Below, one piece after another: positions 44,001-57,115 of a stretch of 64,000 nucleotides of DNA; positions within the stretch are counted from its first letter, which is position 1, and every line of letters starts with the position of its first letter. The stretch lies in assembly GCF_000003815.2 (NCBI RefSeq), contig NC_049990.1, forward strand, positions 10,048,541 to 10,112,540, given 5' to 3'. This stretch comes from Branchiostoma floridae. Its lineage: Eukaryota; Chordata; Leptocardii; Amphioxiformes; Branchiostomatidae. The notes under the pieces are model-generated. The model saw only the letters and a list, made by a program, of their open reading frames with translations, had not been told where the DNA came from and searched no databases. The translations under genes were made by a program, and so were the position numbers.

Positions 44001-47000
44001 TTAATCACCACAAACTTAAAAATGTAAATGTTTTCAATTCAGTTCAGACATATTCACCAATTCGATTGCAATACATGTCCATATATACTATAGTAAGTAC
44101 TGAGTGATCAAGTTTATATTTTCATCAACATATTTCACTTACAGATTCTGGAACTGCAACAACAATTAGCAGTAGCTGTCTCCACAGACAAGAAGAAGGA
44201 TGTCATGATTGAACAACTTGATAAGGTTTGGCACCCTTCTATACTGAGTAGTCATAAAAGATTGAGTAGGCGTGTGTTGCATAGAAATCTGTCATTATTT
44301 GTGAAGGTCCTGCAAAATGATGGAGTAACAGCAACTTTGTAATTTTACTTTCCAGACCCTTGCTAAAGTTGTGGACGGCTGGAAGAAACAGGACACTGAG
44401 AAAACTGAGCTGATCAGAAAGCTGAAAGAGGAGAAGTATGCCATAGAGAAGGGTCATTCCAGACAACAGGAGGTGATTGTAACTTCAGTTTGTGAAAATA
44501 ACTTTACCGAGTTTGACTAAAATATTCCTGTAGCATACAAACCAAAGACCAAGTGCTAGCCGGTTTCTTGTAAAGTTGTATTAATGTATTTTGTCCTGGT
44601 TACTGGTAATAATGCCAATGTAGGCTGCTGAACTTCTGCCTTGTACACATAGGTGTTGATGAACTTTGAGAAGGATCTTGCCCAAGCCGTGGAACAGCTA
44701 GCCATAGAGCAGCAGAGAGCCAGCATGGCTGAACAGGAGAAAGTGGCTCAGGTACTGAATTTTTTTTGTGTGGGGATTGCTTCATCATGTATATGTAAAA
44801 CCACTACTACCACTACTACTGCTTCTACTACATGAACTACCACTACTAGTACTACTGTAAAAAACTAAAACCACTGGTGTATGTACGTGTAAACTGGCAA
44901 ACTGGTAGCAGCCTCACAGTGGAGCTCCTAGCCCCAATTTGTTTGTAACTCACTGGGAGAGCCAAATCAAATCCTGGAAGGGCATCTTGGTTGGAGCTAC
45001 ACTATCCTTTTGGAGGGATGTAAATTGGGGATCTTATACACCTTTCTCACGCGGCGGCCATGATAGATCGAAGAAGAGGTCAATGAGGCAAACAGACAAA
45101 ACTTATTTCTAAAATCAGGTCCCATTTAGTTTTCCCCCAAACCACACAAATTTTCATGATATAAGATAGAATAATAAATATTACAAGAAGTGTTATGCAC
45201 CGAAAGATGTAGCAATTTAGAGTAGTGTAGACTGACCCCATAGTCCCTTAAGAGATGCAAAATAACAACATAATAATGCAAATTTTTAACGAATTTGCAG
45301 CCATTCACTTATTGGTCGATTTCCTAATTGGCAGGCTACCATTGGTCGAACTGCTAATTATGATGGACAGCCTTTTGTTTGCCACATTGAACTCGTTTTA
45401 GATCTATCATGGCCGCCGCGTGAGAAAGGTGTATTATCAAAGAGGTGCCTCAAGCACATTAATGGGGAGGGCCTAGCAACCCCTTCCTGTAAACAAAAGT
45501 ACCCTGCTACAGAAACAACTGGTTGTGCTCTTTTTGCAAGGACCTTGTAGGGTGTACAAATAAAGACAATGTGATTCTTTTATTGATTGAGCTGCCAGAC
45601 CCTACATCCACCAATCTAAGTTGTCCACTTTCATTGTTAGTTTCAAAAGCAGCAGGAGGAGAAAGCCAAGACACTGGATCTTCTACAAGGAGAGCGGGAG
45701 AAAGCCATACGGGTGGAGTCTGAGAGGGACCAGCTATTACAGCAGGCAGAGGCTCTACAGAGGGAAGTGGACAACTTCAACCAGACGCTGGAAACAGTAT
45801 GAAAGCACTCTATTATACAATTGTGTTTGTTTAAAACTATTTTCTACACAAAAGAGGATGACAAATGACTTATTTATCTATTTTTATTTTGAACTTTATG
45901 ATTGAGATTTTTTGAGACAAGACACAAATTAGACAAGAAGACAGCAAACAGCACATCATTTGACAGCATTTGATTATAAAAAGTTTAGCTATTTAGATGT
46001 ACTTGTATTCTCTCTAGGAAAGGAGTACCTTTAGAGCTCAAGAGGAAGAACTGCAGAAACAACTAGAGCTGCTGACAGAAAAACACCAAGAAGTAGTCGA
46101 TCAGGAAAAGGTGAAAACAATATAAGTTGACCAACATTTTTTATTTTATTTGTAAATCTGAAATTCAATAAATTACAGACATGTACATTATGTGCATGTG
46201 CAATTTCGGCCATTTTTTGTCTGTGGAATTGTGGGATTGTGATGAATTTGGTATGTGAATGGGAAACATACTCTAAGCCTAGACATTGAATAGTGGACTA
46301 CAATTTACCATGAATGGTGTACCTCAAGGATCCCTTCTGCTCCCCAGGCTGCAGTCCATGCTGAGTCCCAGAAGGCCCAGGAGCACCAGAAGGCTCTGTC
46401 CTCAGCACACAACGAAATCGGTCAGCTGAAGATGGAACTGAGTGCAGCCAACAGAGACAAGGTTACTGTCCACAAATGAGTATTGCCAACGCTGTAGAGA
46501 TAGTATTGCGGAAGAATATTGTAGTCAAATGATGTCATATACAGCCAAATCTATACAAGTGACCACCTGACTGTATTAGGACCACTAGGCCTTAAGTGAC
46601 CACTTTTTGGTCGCCCTTTATACAATATTTCCCATTGACACAAGCATTAAGAATCCTGGCTATAATAGTGATCATTTACATAGACCCTATTTTGTTTGTC
46701 ACCCTGAATGGTCTTTTGGGTTTTTGACTGTATGGGTTTGTCTTGCATGAACCCTGATGTATAGATAAATTCTGACATTGACAGTTTCTGCACATGAAAT
46801 ATGTTTTAGGTTTAGTAACTGAATTTTCTGAGATTACATGCATCACTGAGTAAATTTTGTTTTGAGAGAATGTGCATCACTGAATAGCAGTTTCTGTTGT
46901 CTATTCCAACAGGAGAACCTGAAGATGGAGCTGAGTCTCCAGGAGGCCAGGTTTGAGGCCAGTCAGAGTAAGCTGGAGTCAGAGTACCAGGCTGAACAGG

Positions 47001-50000
47001 AGAGAAAGGTAATACTAATGGCCACTAAAACTGTTTGTTAGCTCTTCAATGACCAAGGACCGTGAGGGATTAGAATGAGATATCAAACTGCTGCAGTACA
47101 GAGGAAAGTCGTCAGGGGCTTGAAATCTAATGATTGGTTTGTTGTTTGTTTGAAACTTTTTTATTCACGAGAAATTCAATCAGGCCGCTTTTTATTTAGG
47201 TCATGAGAGAGGAATGGGCCAGTTGAAATATAACAGATACAGATTGCATGTCTTTGGTAGGATTACGACTTAACCACATAGCAAATTTCATAACAATCCA
47301 TCCATAGCTTTTCCAATTATAGTACATTTGTACATACATACAAATGCAACCAAAGCATATTAACTTTCTAAAAACAAAGAGGAATGAATATTTTTTTGTT
47401 TTTATCAGTCAAAAACCAATGCTGGCGCAGATGCCATCAACAAAATTTAATTGCTGTGGCCTTATTAATGTGAATCCACCCCAAAATACTTGATAAAAGT
47501 CAAAAATGTGAGTTGTCATTCCAGATGAGCCAGCAGCTAGCGGAGGCACATGAACAGCTGACCCAGACGGAGGAGAGGCTGAGAGAGCAGCACAGACGAC
47601 AGATCCAGGAGGTGGCAGACAGGCACAGACAGGACCTGGACACACACATGAAACAGTTTCATCAGGAGCTGGAGCAGAAGGACACCAAGCTGAGGGAAAC
47701 ATGCCAGGAATATGATGACAGGTACTGTGATTCTTAAAAAGTTTGTGGCGGTTTTGTCTAAGAGATGACATCTTACAGAAAAAATCACAGCAAATGTACT
47801 GCAAAAGACAAAATTAGGTGCAAACTTCAAACACCACAAAAAGCCCATTTTCCTCCAACAGTGAATCAAAACCAAAAGAGAATATGTTAACAGCCCTTGG
47901 TGAATGTCTATCAGCACCAAGGAAAGGGATCGTGATAGTGTGAATGTCTATCAGCACCAAGGAAAGTTATCGTGATAGTTTGAATGTCTATCAGCACCAA
48001 GGAAAGGGATCGTGATAGTGTGAATGTCTATCAGCACCAAGAAAAGGGAGAGTATCAGTTTGAATGTCTATCAGCACCAAGGACAGTGACAGTATCAGTT
48101 TGAATGTCATCAGCACCAAGGAAAGGACATTGTTAGTGTGAATGTCTATCAGTGAATGTCTGTATTTTTACCAGGATTTTAGAAGCCAGAGAGAAGATAT
48201 CTTCTTTGACTCATGAAAATGAGAAACTGGAAAGCCAGAAAAACGCCATGAAGACAAGACTGCAGTCTCTTATCCAGTCCCACGTAAAGGAGGCCATGTT
48301 ACTGTTGTCTGATGTCACATCAGATGCTCTGTCCAGCTCTGCAGAGGTAGGACTAATCATGGCACAACAGTCATGTTTACCATTATATTACAGTGTAACA
48401 CAATAAAGCATGTTAATCATCAGTATTTTTTGTTTGATTACATTATGAATTCTGACTTCTGATGGGTCAAATTTATACTGATAGTATTATTGGCATAAGG
48501 TGATAACATGTAAATGATATCTTTGCCAAACTATGACATTGTTGTCTCTTACTCTATGTTTTTTGCAGCCGGCTGTCAGCAGCTCATTTCGTCTTGGTGC
48601 ACAGAGTGGTGGGAATAATACAACAACAACCAGACCAGGGCTGGGTGTCGGCCTAGGACCCTCCATGTTCTCAGTCAGTGGTCGTTCTGGGAACCTTGCA
48701 CAAGAGGAAAATCAGAAGTTCAGCTTTTCAACCCTCTTCAAATCCGTTGGTGCGTTTTCCTTAAGTACATTGTTTTCTGTAAAGGAACAAGCAAAATAAA
48801 TGTTTTCAGTAAGTTTTGGACAGTTTATACTTTCTTGAAATTTCCATTATGTCTTTTGATAATATTGAGCAATATATAAAACGTTTATTGAATGCTGTTT
48901 CAACAACCTCTAAATACATCGCAGCACCCTAGGGCGCTGAATTGCGTATTTAGGCATCAAAAACATTTACACATACATTAAAAACTTAACATGGTAAGGC
49001 AATTAGACTAACATTTTGCAGATTGTGATGGCAGCATCTGTTTGAAAATGTTGCTCTTGGTTTTATTCCAGATGCTGAAAGATTAGTTGTTCAGAGGCAG
49101 GAGAAAACAGAGACATTTGCCACACAGACTACTGACAGTGTACCACAAGGGGAGAGACAAGCCAAAACAGAAGTACACAGAGATATCACAGGACCATGGG
49201 AGTGGCAGGCCAAAGCAGAGGTGCACACCACTGCCCCAGGGGACAGGCAGCCCCCCACAGCAGAGGCACACAGACACACCACTATCCCAGGGGAGAAACA
49301 GCCTAGTGACATGACTATATACACCCAGACACAGACAGCGCCTGACACACATGTCACTTGGAGCCCAGAGTCAGTGATTGTGGGTGAGACTGTCGGGTAC
49401 ACCGAGCAGGACATTGATGACGGGGCCAGTGTTCTGTCAACAGAACCAACAAGGTTAGTTTTTGAAACATTACTCAAGTTGGCAAAAAAAGGCAGAGCAA
49501 ACTAATATCCGGATGGTATCCAGGCTAGCAAACTGCTTCAAATACAGTTCTATTTTACAGTTCTGTAGTTCTATTTTATACACTCTTAAATAACCACTTC
49601 ATACAGACATATTCATGCACGTATGTTATGACTGTCATATCCATATAGTTAAGAGTGATAATTTAGATTGGTTATTCATTTTTATTTTGCTGTGTTATAA
49701 CATTCGGTTATGCTGAATATGATACTTGACATTCTTAAACTACACACTATTTGAGTACATTTGAATAAAGCAGTAATACTGTAAATTTTTGCTTCTGCTT
49801 CTTGTTTATTCAGTACTAGTAACCTCTTCACTGTGAACTTAAAACCAGCTCAAAAGTGATGGATCTGTCTTCTGCCTGCTTACCTTGTTGTTTGAACTAT
49901 GGTCTAAAAGCCACTGCAAACACTCTATTTTGTCCATACCACAAAATGAAATCCCGGCATTTATAGTATGCATGCAGCTTAGATATCTGTAAGAGAGTAA

Positions 50001-53000
50001 TATCATATTTCCCTGTGTTCCAGACGGATGGTAGACAGTCAGTATGAACCACTCCTGGAGAAGTTCAGTCACCACGAGACCAAGCAGTCGGAACTGCAGC
50101 ACTATGTAGAGCTGGTAAGTTATAGGACACTTTAAACCATGATTTACATAATGATTGAGCTAGTACCTACACATCTGAAATCAAAATGCTGAGATCATTT
50201 CTCTCTATTCCCGGTTAGTTCACACCTAAAAATTGTTTGGTGAGTGATTTTTGCATTTTGCGACTTGCAGTCGCAAAATGCCTTCTGGCCAGTGTAGTCG
50301 CCGTTGTGATGTTGAGATGAACGGACCTGTTCAATCCATGCCAAACATTTGTATACCTGTTAAAACAGGCATTTCTTCAACATGTCCGCACTAGCGCAGT
50401 GGTAAAGTTTACGCATTCTAAACCAATGCACCCGGTTCGAATCCGGGGAGGTAGATTTTTTTCAACTTTTTTTTTCCTTTTTTACATCCATTAAAATACT
50501 AATTTTTACATCCATTTGGCCACACCAATTTATTTCTTTGGTTAACGGATTCGCCGCTTCGTTTTTTTGCCGAATAGAAATAAAAATTTCAAAAAAAAAC
50601 TTAAAAATGCCCCGCAACAGAGCTCACTCAAAAACAGGCAATGTGTAGTGAAATTTGCTGCAGTTCACGCAAATTTTAACAGGTGGCGTCTAGATCTGCT
50701 GCAGTTCAGGCACATATGTGAATCTCTCCATGCGCCAATATCAGGTTTAGTTACTCTGTTCTATTTATATGACATTCTAATAACTAGAAAAAAACATTCA
50801 CACACGCAAACATTGGCAAAATGCCAGCTTTTTTAAAAGCACTTGTTTTCTTTATTTTGGACTAAAAGTCAAGAATACTACATTATGTTTTCTGCTAACA
50901 GAATTAAGGGTTTATGCATTTTTTCTAAAATGTTCAGTATTGTAATGATAATGTTGATAATTTTGTCCTTATATCCAGCTGCTGCAACAATCCCCAGCAG
51001 GATATGTTGATGTGTTTCCCAGTCAAGACAGACCAGTACAGGAACACAGACATCACACAGGTCAGAACCTGCAATGATAGTCTTCTTAGCTGGGATGTGA
51101 CCCAACATAAAGAAATAATGTGTCAGAAACTGATGAGTCATTTCTCGAAGTGTGAGATTTTTGTGATGGAATGGTTGTATTTGTCCATACAGAAGTGCAG
51201 ACAGGACCTCCCAGTTTGGCCTTCCTGCCACCAGAGACTGTAGATTCCCCTCCTACGTCCGCCAGGACTACTCAGGTACTTCCCATGGCTTTGTTTTCTG
51301 CTTGCTTCTAGAGTCATGACATGTCTAATTTGCTGACTAATTGAATTCCATAAAAGAACCATAGAATAAACCTCTTTACATCTGATTTCCAGGTTGATGT
51401 CCAGGCAGTTGTTCCCAGTTCCCTTCAGTTCACCAACCGGTACATTCCTCAGCAGCCTGCACCAGGCCCTGCAGCCGGTCTACTCACCAGTGTACCAGAC
51501 AAAGATAGCCTGGACCCCCAGCCACCACAGCAGGCACCCTCACTCAACACTCGCCCAGCTCTCAGTGCTGAATGGCTGACACAGCTCAGGACACAACAGC
51601 CTGACAGCCAGCCTACACAGAGAGATACACAAGCAGAGATTGGAACACATTTAAACACCAGCAGTCAGAATATTCCTTCTAGAAACATCCCTGTCCCTGT
51701 TATGAAAAGCAGGCTCCCACCAACACAGGTTGGTGCCGGGGTCTCTCACAGCTACCCTCCTATGATGGCCAGCAGTCCACGAGTCCTGCCAGTGTCCAAC
51801 AGCCACAGAGGAACACCCAGTAAGGATAGACACGTAGGTCCAGGTGTGGTGACAAGGGTTCTCCCTACAGAGAGAGCGGCAGGACAACAAGCTCCTGTCA
51901 TTCAGAGAACCAAGGTTTCTGTGGGGGTGTCACAGCAGGCAGGGGGACAGAACCAACATGGTTCATCAGGTAACATTCTTACTAAATTAGAAATAACAGC
52001 TTCATGTTCATAGATACAGTAGTGTTCAGTAGTTTTCCCTTTACTGAATTTTCAAGCACCAGTAGTGTATACTGTGTCTGGCTGACAGAGAGATAGAGAG
52101 GGAGAGTGTGTATACAAATGGTTTGAATAGTACAACCCTACACCTTTGTTTATTCAGTAGAAACCACTTATTTGGAAAGCCCATTTTCCAGCATTTGTAT
52201 GATGAAATGATAAAAAAGTTGAGCATTAAATCAATTTTTTGTTTTGCTGTAGAAGCTGTTCCCCAACAACAGCCGGTGTGGCCCACTGACCCTGCAGTGG
52301 TACAGGAGCTGCTGAACATATATGCCAACAGGGCTGGTCAGGGATATCTGGCCTCTAACATGAGTGGACATCATGCTAGGTAGGTACGATGTACATGTCC
52401 TGGTAGAAAAATTTTTTCTTGTTGGAACGATCAAGAAAAAAACTGACCTGAAAATAAACAAGAAAGCTTCTGAAAAAAGCTGGCCGGTGCGTATTTTGGA
52501 AAAAGCCTGGATGTTAAACAAAATCACACGAAAAAAAGATTTTTTAAACATCGGCAAAAAGTTGACCAGATGTTGGACCGGTTAGGAAATGAACAGATTA
52601 TACTGGCAGGCATTCACTCGTTTGGGGGCTTACAGATCCTAGTAGAAAGTAACAAGAGCAAAGTAGAGGAGAGTTGATAGTCATTTTTACCAAGTTTCTA
52701 CAGTCAAACTTGGTCTGAAACAGAGACTGTTAATGTTCCTTACATGAAAATAGAATTTTAAAAGTTTTGATCTGTAGGAAGGTGATACCTTGTCTGATAC
52801 TTCATGATTGTTCTGTACATTTTTGTATTTGCAGTTTTGCTGCTCCGTCACAAACCTCTGACCTGTCCTCATCCAGAGGCCCTGCCAGGGTGAAGCGCAG
52901 TCTGAGTGCAAGTTTTTCTCAAGGGGTAAGCCAAGCTCTGATAGGACTAGAAAGCCATGAAAAAGTGTATATCTTGTGTATGGTGTTTGCACTCGCGGCC

Positions 53001-53427
53001 CGGCCCCCTAGGTGCTTGTCTTTTACAGCTGTGCTAATCACAGACCAGATAGTTATACATGTAGCCTATAACATTGTAAGACTCTCTAAGAATCTAGGCA
53101 TCTCTAATTTCTTCCTTGGCCGTCCATTGCCGGTCAGGTTTCAAGAATGTACATGTAAATCTCTTCAGGACACAGTCTTTTTGTGTCTTTTATATCATGT
53201 ATCATTTCCTATCATGTATCATTTCCTATCTTCAACAGGAGTCCAATCAGCTTGAAAGTGAAAGCAAGAACATCAAACCACAATCTGCCAGCAAAGCACA
53301 AGTACCTCCCAGAAGTGCCAAGATGGGGAAGACCCAGGTAGTGAAGCCCACTCAGACAAAAAAACCAGAAAGGAAGGTGGCAGCTGGACATAAAGGGGAC
53401 AAGAAGTCTGGTTCAGCTTGGAGATGA
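41039..53427 (+). CDS. CNTROB: centrobin (centriole protein)
   Basis: Twenty-three coding exons close in phase to 1210 residues (human has about 900): 41039-41195, 41610-41822, 42683-42794, 43236-43431, 43693-43728, 44145-44225, 44356-44472, 44653-44751, 45650-45796, 46018-46110, 46348-46461, 46913-47008, 47525-47721, 48175-48346, 48569-48749, 49072-49453, 50024-50114, 50979-51060, 51193-51275, 51393-51969, 52253-52379, 52835-52925 and 53239-53427. Centrobin loads on the daughter centriole and is needed for centriole duplication and elongation. Shared landmarks are ESFDSNTTAQLL near the N-terminus, the coiled-coil core ILELQQQLAVAVSTDKKKD then VMIEQLDKTLAKVVDGW, the Glu/Gln-rich coiled coil to about residue 600, RLQSLIQSHVKEAMLLLSD, and a basic C-terminus ending SAWR. 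The extra length is a Thr/Pro/Gln-rich low-complexity region in exons 16-20. Exon 9's acceptor may be 3 nt further on. Confidence 0.95.
45037..45433. mobile_element. Harbinger-type MITE, 33-bp perfect TIRs, TTA target duplication
   Basis: The left (45037-45069, starts TACACCTTTCTCACGCGGCG) and right (45401-45433) ends are exact reverse complements. Directly outside each end is TTA, the 3-bp target duplication usual for PIF/Harbinger. The ~330-bp interior has no transposase. It lies in centrobin intron 8. Confidence 0.9.
47901..48160. repeat. 40-bp minisatellite in centrobin intron 13
   Basis: Units starting TGAATGTCTATCAGCACCAA recur at 47901, 47941, 47981, 48021 and 48061, then near 48101 with a deletion. 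The array ends just before the exon-14 acceptor at 48174. The conserved half-unit is followed by a more variable half. Confidence 0.93.
50235..50855 (+). mobile_element. dispersed element carrying a tRNA-like module (copy 2)
   Basis: Near-complete copy in the opposite orientation to the 29.5-kb one, in centrobin intron 17. It begins with a GCATTTTGCGAC...GTCGCAAAATGC stem-loop and carries the tRNA-like block at about 50381-50454. It ends AGCTTTTTTAAAAGCACTTG at about 50827-50847. Confidence 0.8.
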
Positions 53428-54259
53428 AGCTGCTGGAAATATATGTATATCAACTTGAGGATGCTTCTGTATCAATTGTCTGGGTTTTTAAGATTGATAT
53501 TTGGAAAGTACATGTGATGCACTCTCGTACACAATTTCACAAATCCTCACCTACAGCCTATACAGTAGTGCCTATCTTTTCACCAGCTAATCAGAGAATC
53601 GACTTTACTTAAAGAATATATTTAGACAATTCTCTGGAAATCTTAGTCCGGTTTAGCAGAGCCTACCTTAGGTATACTGTTTAGGCTAAGGCAAGGCTCT
53701 GCATGAGAGAATGTGATGGAGGGAAACCTTTTGATAAAGTTTCGGTCAAAATATTCCTGAAGAAAATGATGAATAAGTAAATTTGTAGTATTTGTTCCTT
53801 TTTTTAATTCTAGGAAGTAAGTGTGTTTTTGAAGCCTTGAGACTGTGTGAGCTGTATATATCACTTTTACATCCTTACTTGTATATGTTGTTAACAACTT
53901 CTCATGGCTTTGTTTAGTTAAGATAAAATGTAGAAAATGTTAAAGATTATTTTGTTATGAGGGAAGAAGTAAGATAAACAAAAGAGTGACATGTACTTGT
54001 GTAAGAATGGTCTTATTGGCAGTCATGCCCTGACAAGTGGAACAGATTATCAACAGTGGAAAGTTTTTGTGATAATTTTTTAAATGCCTGTTTCTACTAT
54101 TTTTTTTTAATCAGAAAGTTGTGACCTGAATATGTTTGAGCCATTTTAGTCCAAGATTGTAGAATATACTAGTAGTCCTTATTTTTTCTGTAGTTAATGA
54201 TTTTAGTTCCATTAGATTTAGTTTACTTACATGCATAGCATGTATGAATTTGTTTGTAA

Positions 54260-54675
54260 GGCCACACCAATTTAATTTCTTGGTTCACGGATTCGCTCGC
54301 TCCAATTTTTTGGAAAAAAAAATAAAAATAAAAATTACCACTCAGCAAATTTTCACCATTAATGAAACTATTCACCAACTTTCTGGTGTAGCAAATTGGC
54401 CTTTATATTATACGGGTATTATCATTGCAGTTATACTTTCATTCATGAAAAATGGGACAAAAACTGACACTACTTTTGTAATTTTCAATGAACAGGTGCT
54501 GTTACTGTATAGTAATAGTGTTTTTGTACCTTTTTCAAGCTGAAAACTTTTTATTCTTTATGTTTTGGATCAGCCCTTACCTTTACCCCAACCATTTTAC
54601 AATTTTTATTTCGCCCTCTCGCTCCATATTTTTTATGAAAAAATCTGTGAACCAAGAAATTAAATTGGTGTGGCC
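54260..54675. mobile_element. Harbinger-type MITE with GGCCACACC ends, TAA target duplication
   Basis: The left end (from 54260, GGCCACACCAATTTAATTTC) and right end (to 54675) are perfect inverted repeats of about 29 bp with TAA directly outside both. The 416-bp element has no transposase. Confidence 0.88.
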
Positions 54676-54772
54676 TAATATTACATATTAAGGAAAGTCT
54701 TCTATACTGTAAGTATGCCATATCTTAGCCAGCCATTTTTCTATATTTATAACAATATGTCACAGCCATTAA

Positions 54773-55090
54773 ACAAGTGCTTTTAAAAAAGCTGGCATTT
54801 TGCCAATGTTTGCGTGTGTGAACGTTTTTGCATTTTGCCGCCTTAGCGGCAAAATGCTCTGAGGCCAGAGTAGTCGCCGTTGTGATGTTGAGATGAACGG
54901 ACCTGTTCTATTCATGCCGAACATTTGTATACCTTCTAAAACAGACATTTCTTCAACATGGTCGCATTGGCGCAGTGGTAAAATTTACGCATTGTAAACT
55001 AATGCACCCGGTTCGAATCCGGGGAGGTATTTTTTTCAACTTTTTTTTTCTTTTTTACATCCATTAAAATACTAATTTTTACATCCATTA
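54773..55090 (+). mobile_element. tRNA-module element (copy 3, internally deleted)
   Basis: AAGTGCTTTTAAAAAAGCTG is followed within 60 bp by the GCATTTTGCCGC stem-loop that is normally at the far end. The tRNA-like block is at 54961-55029. The arrangement shows a deletion or two overlapping insertions. It abuts the GGCCATACC-ended MITE at 55091. Confidence 0.7.
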
Positions 55091-56041
55091 GGCCATACCA
55101 ATTTAATTTGTTGGTTCTCGGAATCGCCGCTTCTATTTTTCCCAATTTCGAAAAAAAAAAAATCAAAAAAAAATCCCTGTAACGTTACGGTAACGTTAAC
55201 GCAAGTTGCTGGACTTGAAACAAACTTTGGTTCAGTTGAAAATAAAAGAACTTCTGAAACTAGTACTGGACTTGCAAAATAACTATCACCTGCTTATGTT
55301 CTCCTTTATGTTGAAAATCATCGAAAACCACCCATAGATCGTTAAATTTGTGCTTGAAAAAGACGAAAATGTTGCAGTGGGACAAACAAAATGGCAGCTG
55401 CCATATTTGGAAATGGCTTGGCCAATGCTGCCATATTTGGAAATGGCTTGGCCAATGCTGCCATATTTGGAAATGGCTTCATTAATATGGAATGAGTACA
55501 CTAACGCCCTCAAGCGATTTTTATTCAAACTGCAGCTTTCACAAAGAGAATACAATGATGTTTCAGGCACTATCTATTCTTTGGGGTGAAATTAAGTCAA
55601 TTTATTGTTCTTGTTGCTACATTAGACATTATACTATGCTGAAAAAGTTTTTCAACCTTCTTAAAGGTTTTTAAAAGTTGTGTGTGTTGAAATACTCTAT
55701 GTTTTTGTCTTTATTACTAAGCATTATTACAGCAATGTTACTGTGAATACTTAAGCAAAACTGATTGCACATAATTTTCCATTTGTATTGCTAAAATTCC
55801 ACGTAAAGTGTATGACAAAATGCAAATTTTGCATGTAAGTGTAACTGGATCTACCACACATACATGTATACACCAGATTACTATTATTATCATTATATAC
55901 CATTGGTTCAAGTCTGGAATTACGAACCTGAAACTTTGGACCTGACTGAACCCAGAGTTGTTGCAAGTTTTTTTTTTCGCCCTGTCGCTTCAACTTTTTT
56001 CTGAAAAAATCCGAGAACCAACAAATTAAATTGGTATGGCC
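55091..56041. mobile_element. Harbinger-type MITE with GGCCATACC ends, TTA target duplication
   Basis: Perfect 32-bp inverted ends (55091-55122, GGCCATACCAATTTAATTTG..., and 56010-56041) are flanked on both sides by TTA (55088-55090 and 56042-56044). The interior (about 890 bp) includes a 30-bp minisatellite and no transposase. The ends are related to those of the 54260 element. Confidence 0.9.
55398..55480. repeat. 30-bp tandem repeat, nearly three copies
   Basis: CTGCCATATTTGGAAATGGC followed by TTGGCCAATG is repeated at 55398, 55428 and 55458, the last copy partial. It lies within the 55091-56041 MITE. Open frames here on both strands reflect the 10-codon period. Confidence 0.92.
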
Positions 56042-56332
56042 TTATTATACTAATGAACAATACTTTTGTACAGAACATTAAAACTCACCTTTGCACCTCT
56101 TCTACTGCATTTTTCCGCAGTTGGGATGTTTGAATGAACGAACCGTGAGACGTGCGATGCTCTGCGTATATGTTTCTTTCTAACTTTCCATAAAATGCCC
56201 ATACAACATCTATATCACAGAATTACACAAGAACAAACTGATTTTCTCGAAAATAACTGCATACTGGATAACAAAAAGTTTCAGGAAACATATTCATTTT
56301 CATATTCCAGGACATAACTCATTTGCATATTT

Positions 56333-57115
56333 GTGAATCTCTCCATGCGCCCATATCAGGTTTTTTATTCTGTTCTATTTATATGACATTCTAATAACTA
56401 GAAAAAAAACATTCACACACGCAAACCTTGGCAAAATGCCAGCTTTTTTAAAAGCACTTGTTTTCTAGTTATTAGAATGTCATATAAATAGAACAGAGTA
56501 ACTAAACCTGATATTGGCGCATGGAGAGATTCACATATGTGCCTGAATCTAGATCTAGACGCCACCTGTTAAAATTTGCGTGAACTGCAGCAAATTTCAC
56601 TACACTGCCTGTTTTTGAGTGAGCTCTGTTGCGGGGCATTTTTAAGTTGTTTTTTTTTTAATTTTTATTTCTATTCGGCAAAAAAACGAAGCGGCGAATC
56701 CGTTAACCAAAGAAATAAATTGGTGTGGCCAAATGGATGTAAAAATTAGTATTTTAATGGTGTAAAAAAGAATGCGTAAACTTTAACCACTGCGCCAGTG
56801 CGAACTTGTTGAAAAAATGCCTGTTTTAACAGGTATAGAAATGTTTGGCATGAATTGAACAGGTCCGTTCATCTCAACATCACAACGGCCACTATTCTGG
56901 CCTCAGAGCATTTTGCCGCTAAGGCGGCAAAATGATGCAAAAAATCTACCTCCCCGGATTCGAACCGGGTGCATTGGTTTAGAATGCGTAAACTTTAACC
57001 ACTGCGCCAGTGCGAACTTGTTGAAAAAATGCCCGTTTTAACAGGTATAGAAATGTTTGGCATGAATTGAACAGGTCCGTTCATCTCAACATCACTCCAT
57101 CACAACGGCGACTAG
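56333..57115 (-). mobile_element. tRNA-module elements (copies 4 and 5, tandem)
   Basis: One nearly full copy (about 56440-56935) with a disrupted tRNA-like block is followed directly by a second tRNA-like block with its 3' flank (56945-57115). The first 110 bp are an inverted partial copy (CCAGCTTTTTTAAAAGCACT at about 56439-56458), so the group is a composite. A 75-bp remnant of the same family lies at 58040-58115. Confidence 0.72.

Noticed and set aside
47901-48160. Regular 40-bp array that might suggest a CRISPR
   Set aside because: The variable half-units are related to one another rather than unique spacers, there are no cas genes, and it lies in an intron of an animal gene.
50381-50454. 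True tRNA gene (Met-like anticodon CAT)
   Set aside because: Box A, box B and the anticodon arm look good, but the acceptor strands do not pair, position 33 is not T, and the block recurs inside a dispersed element.
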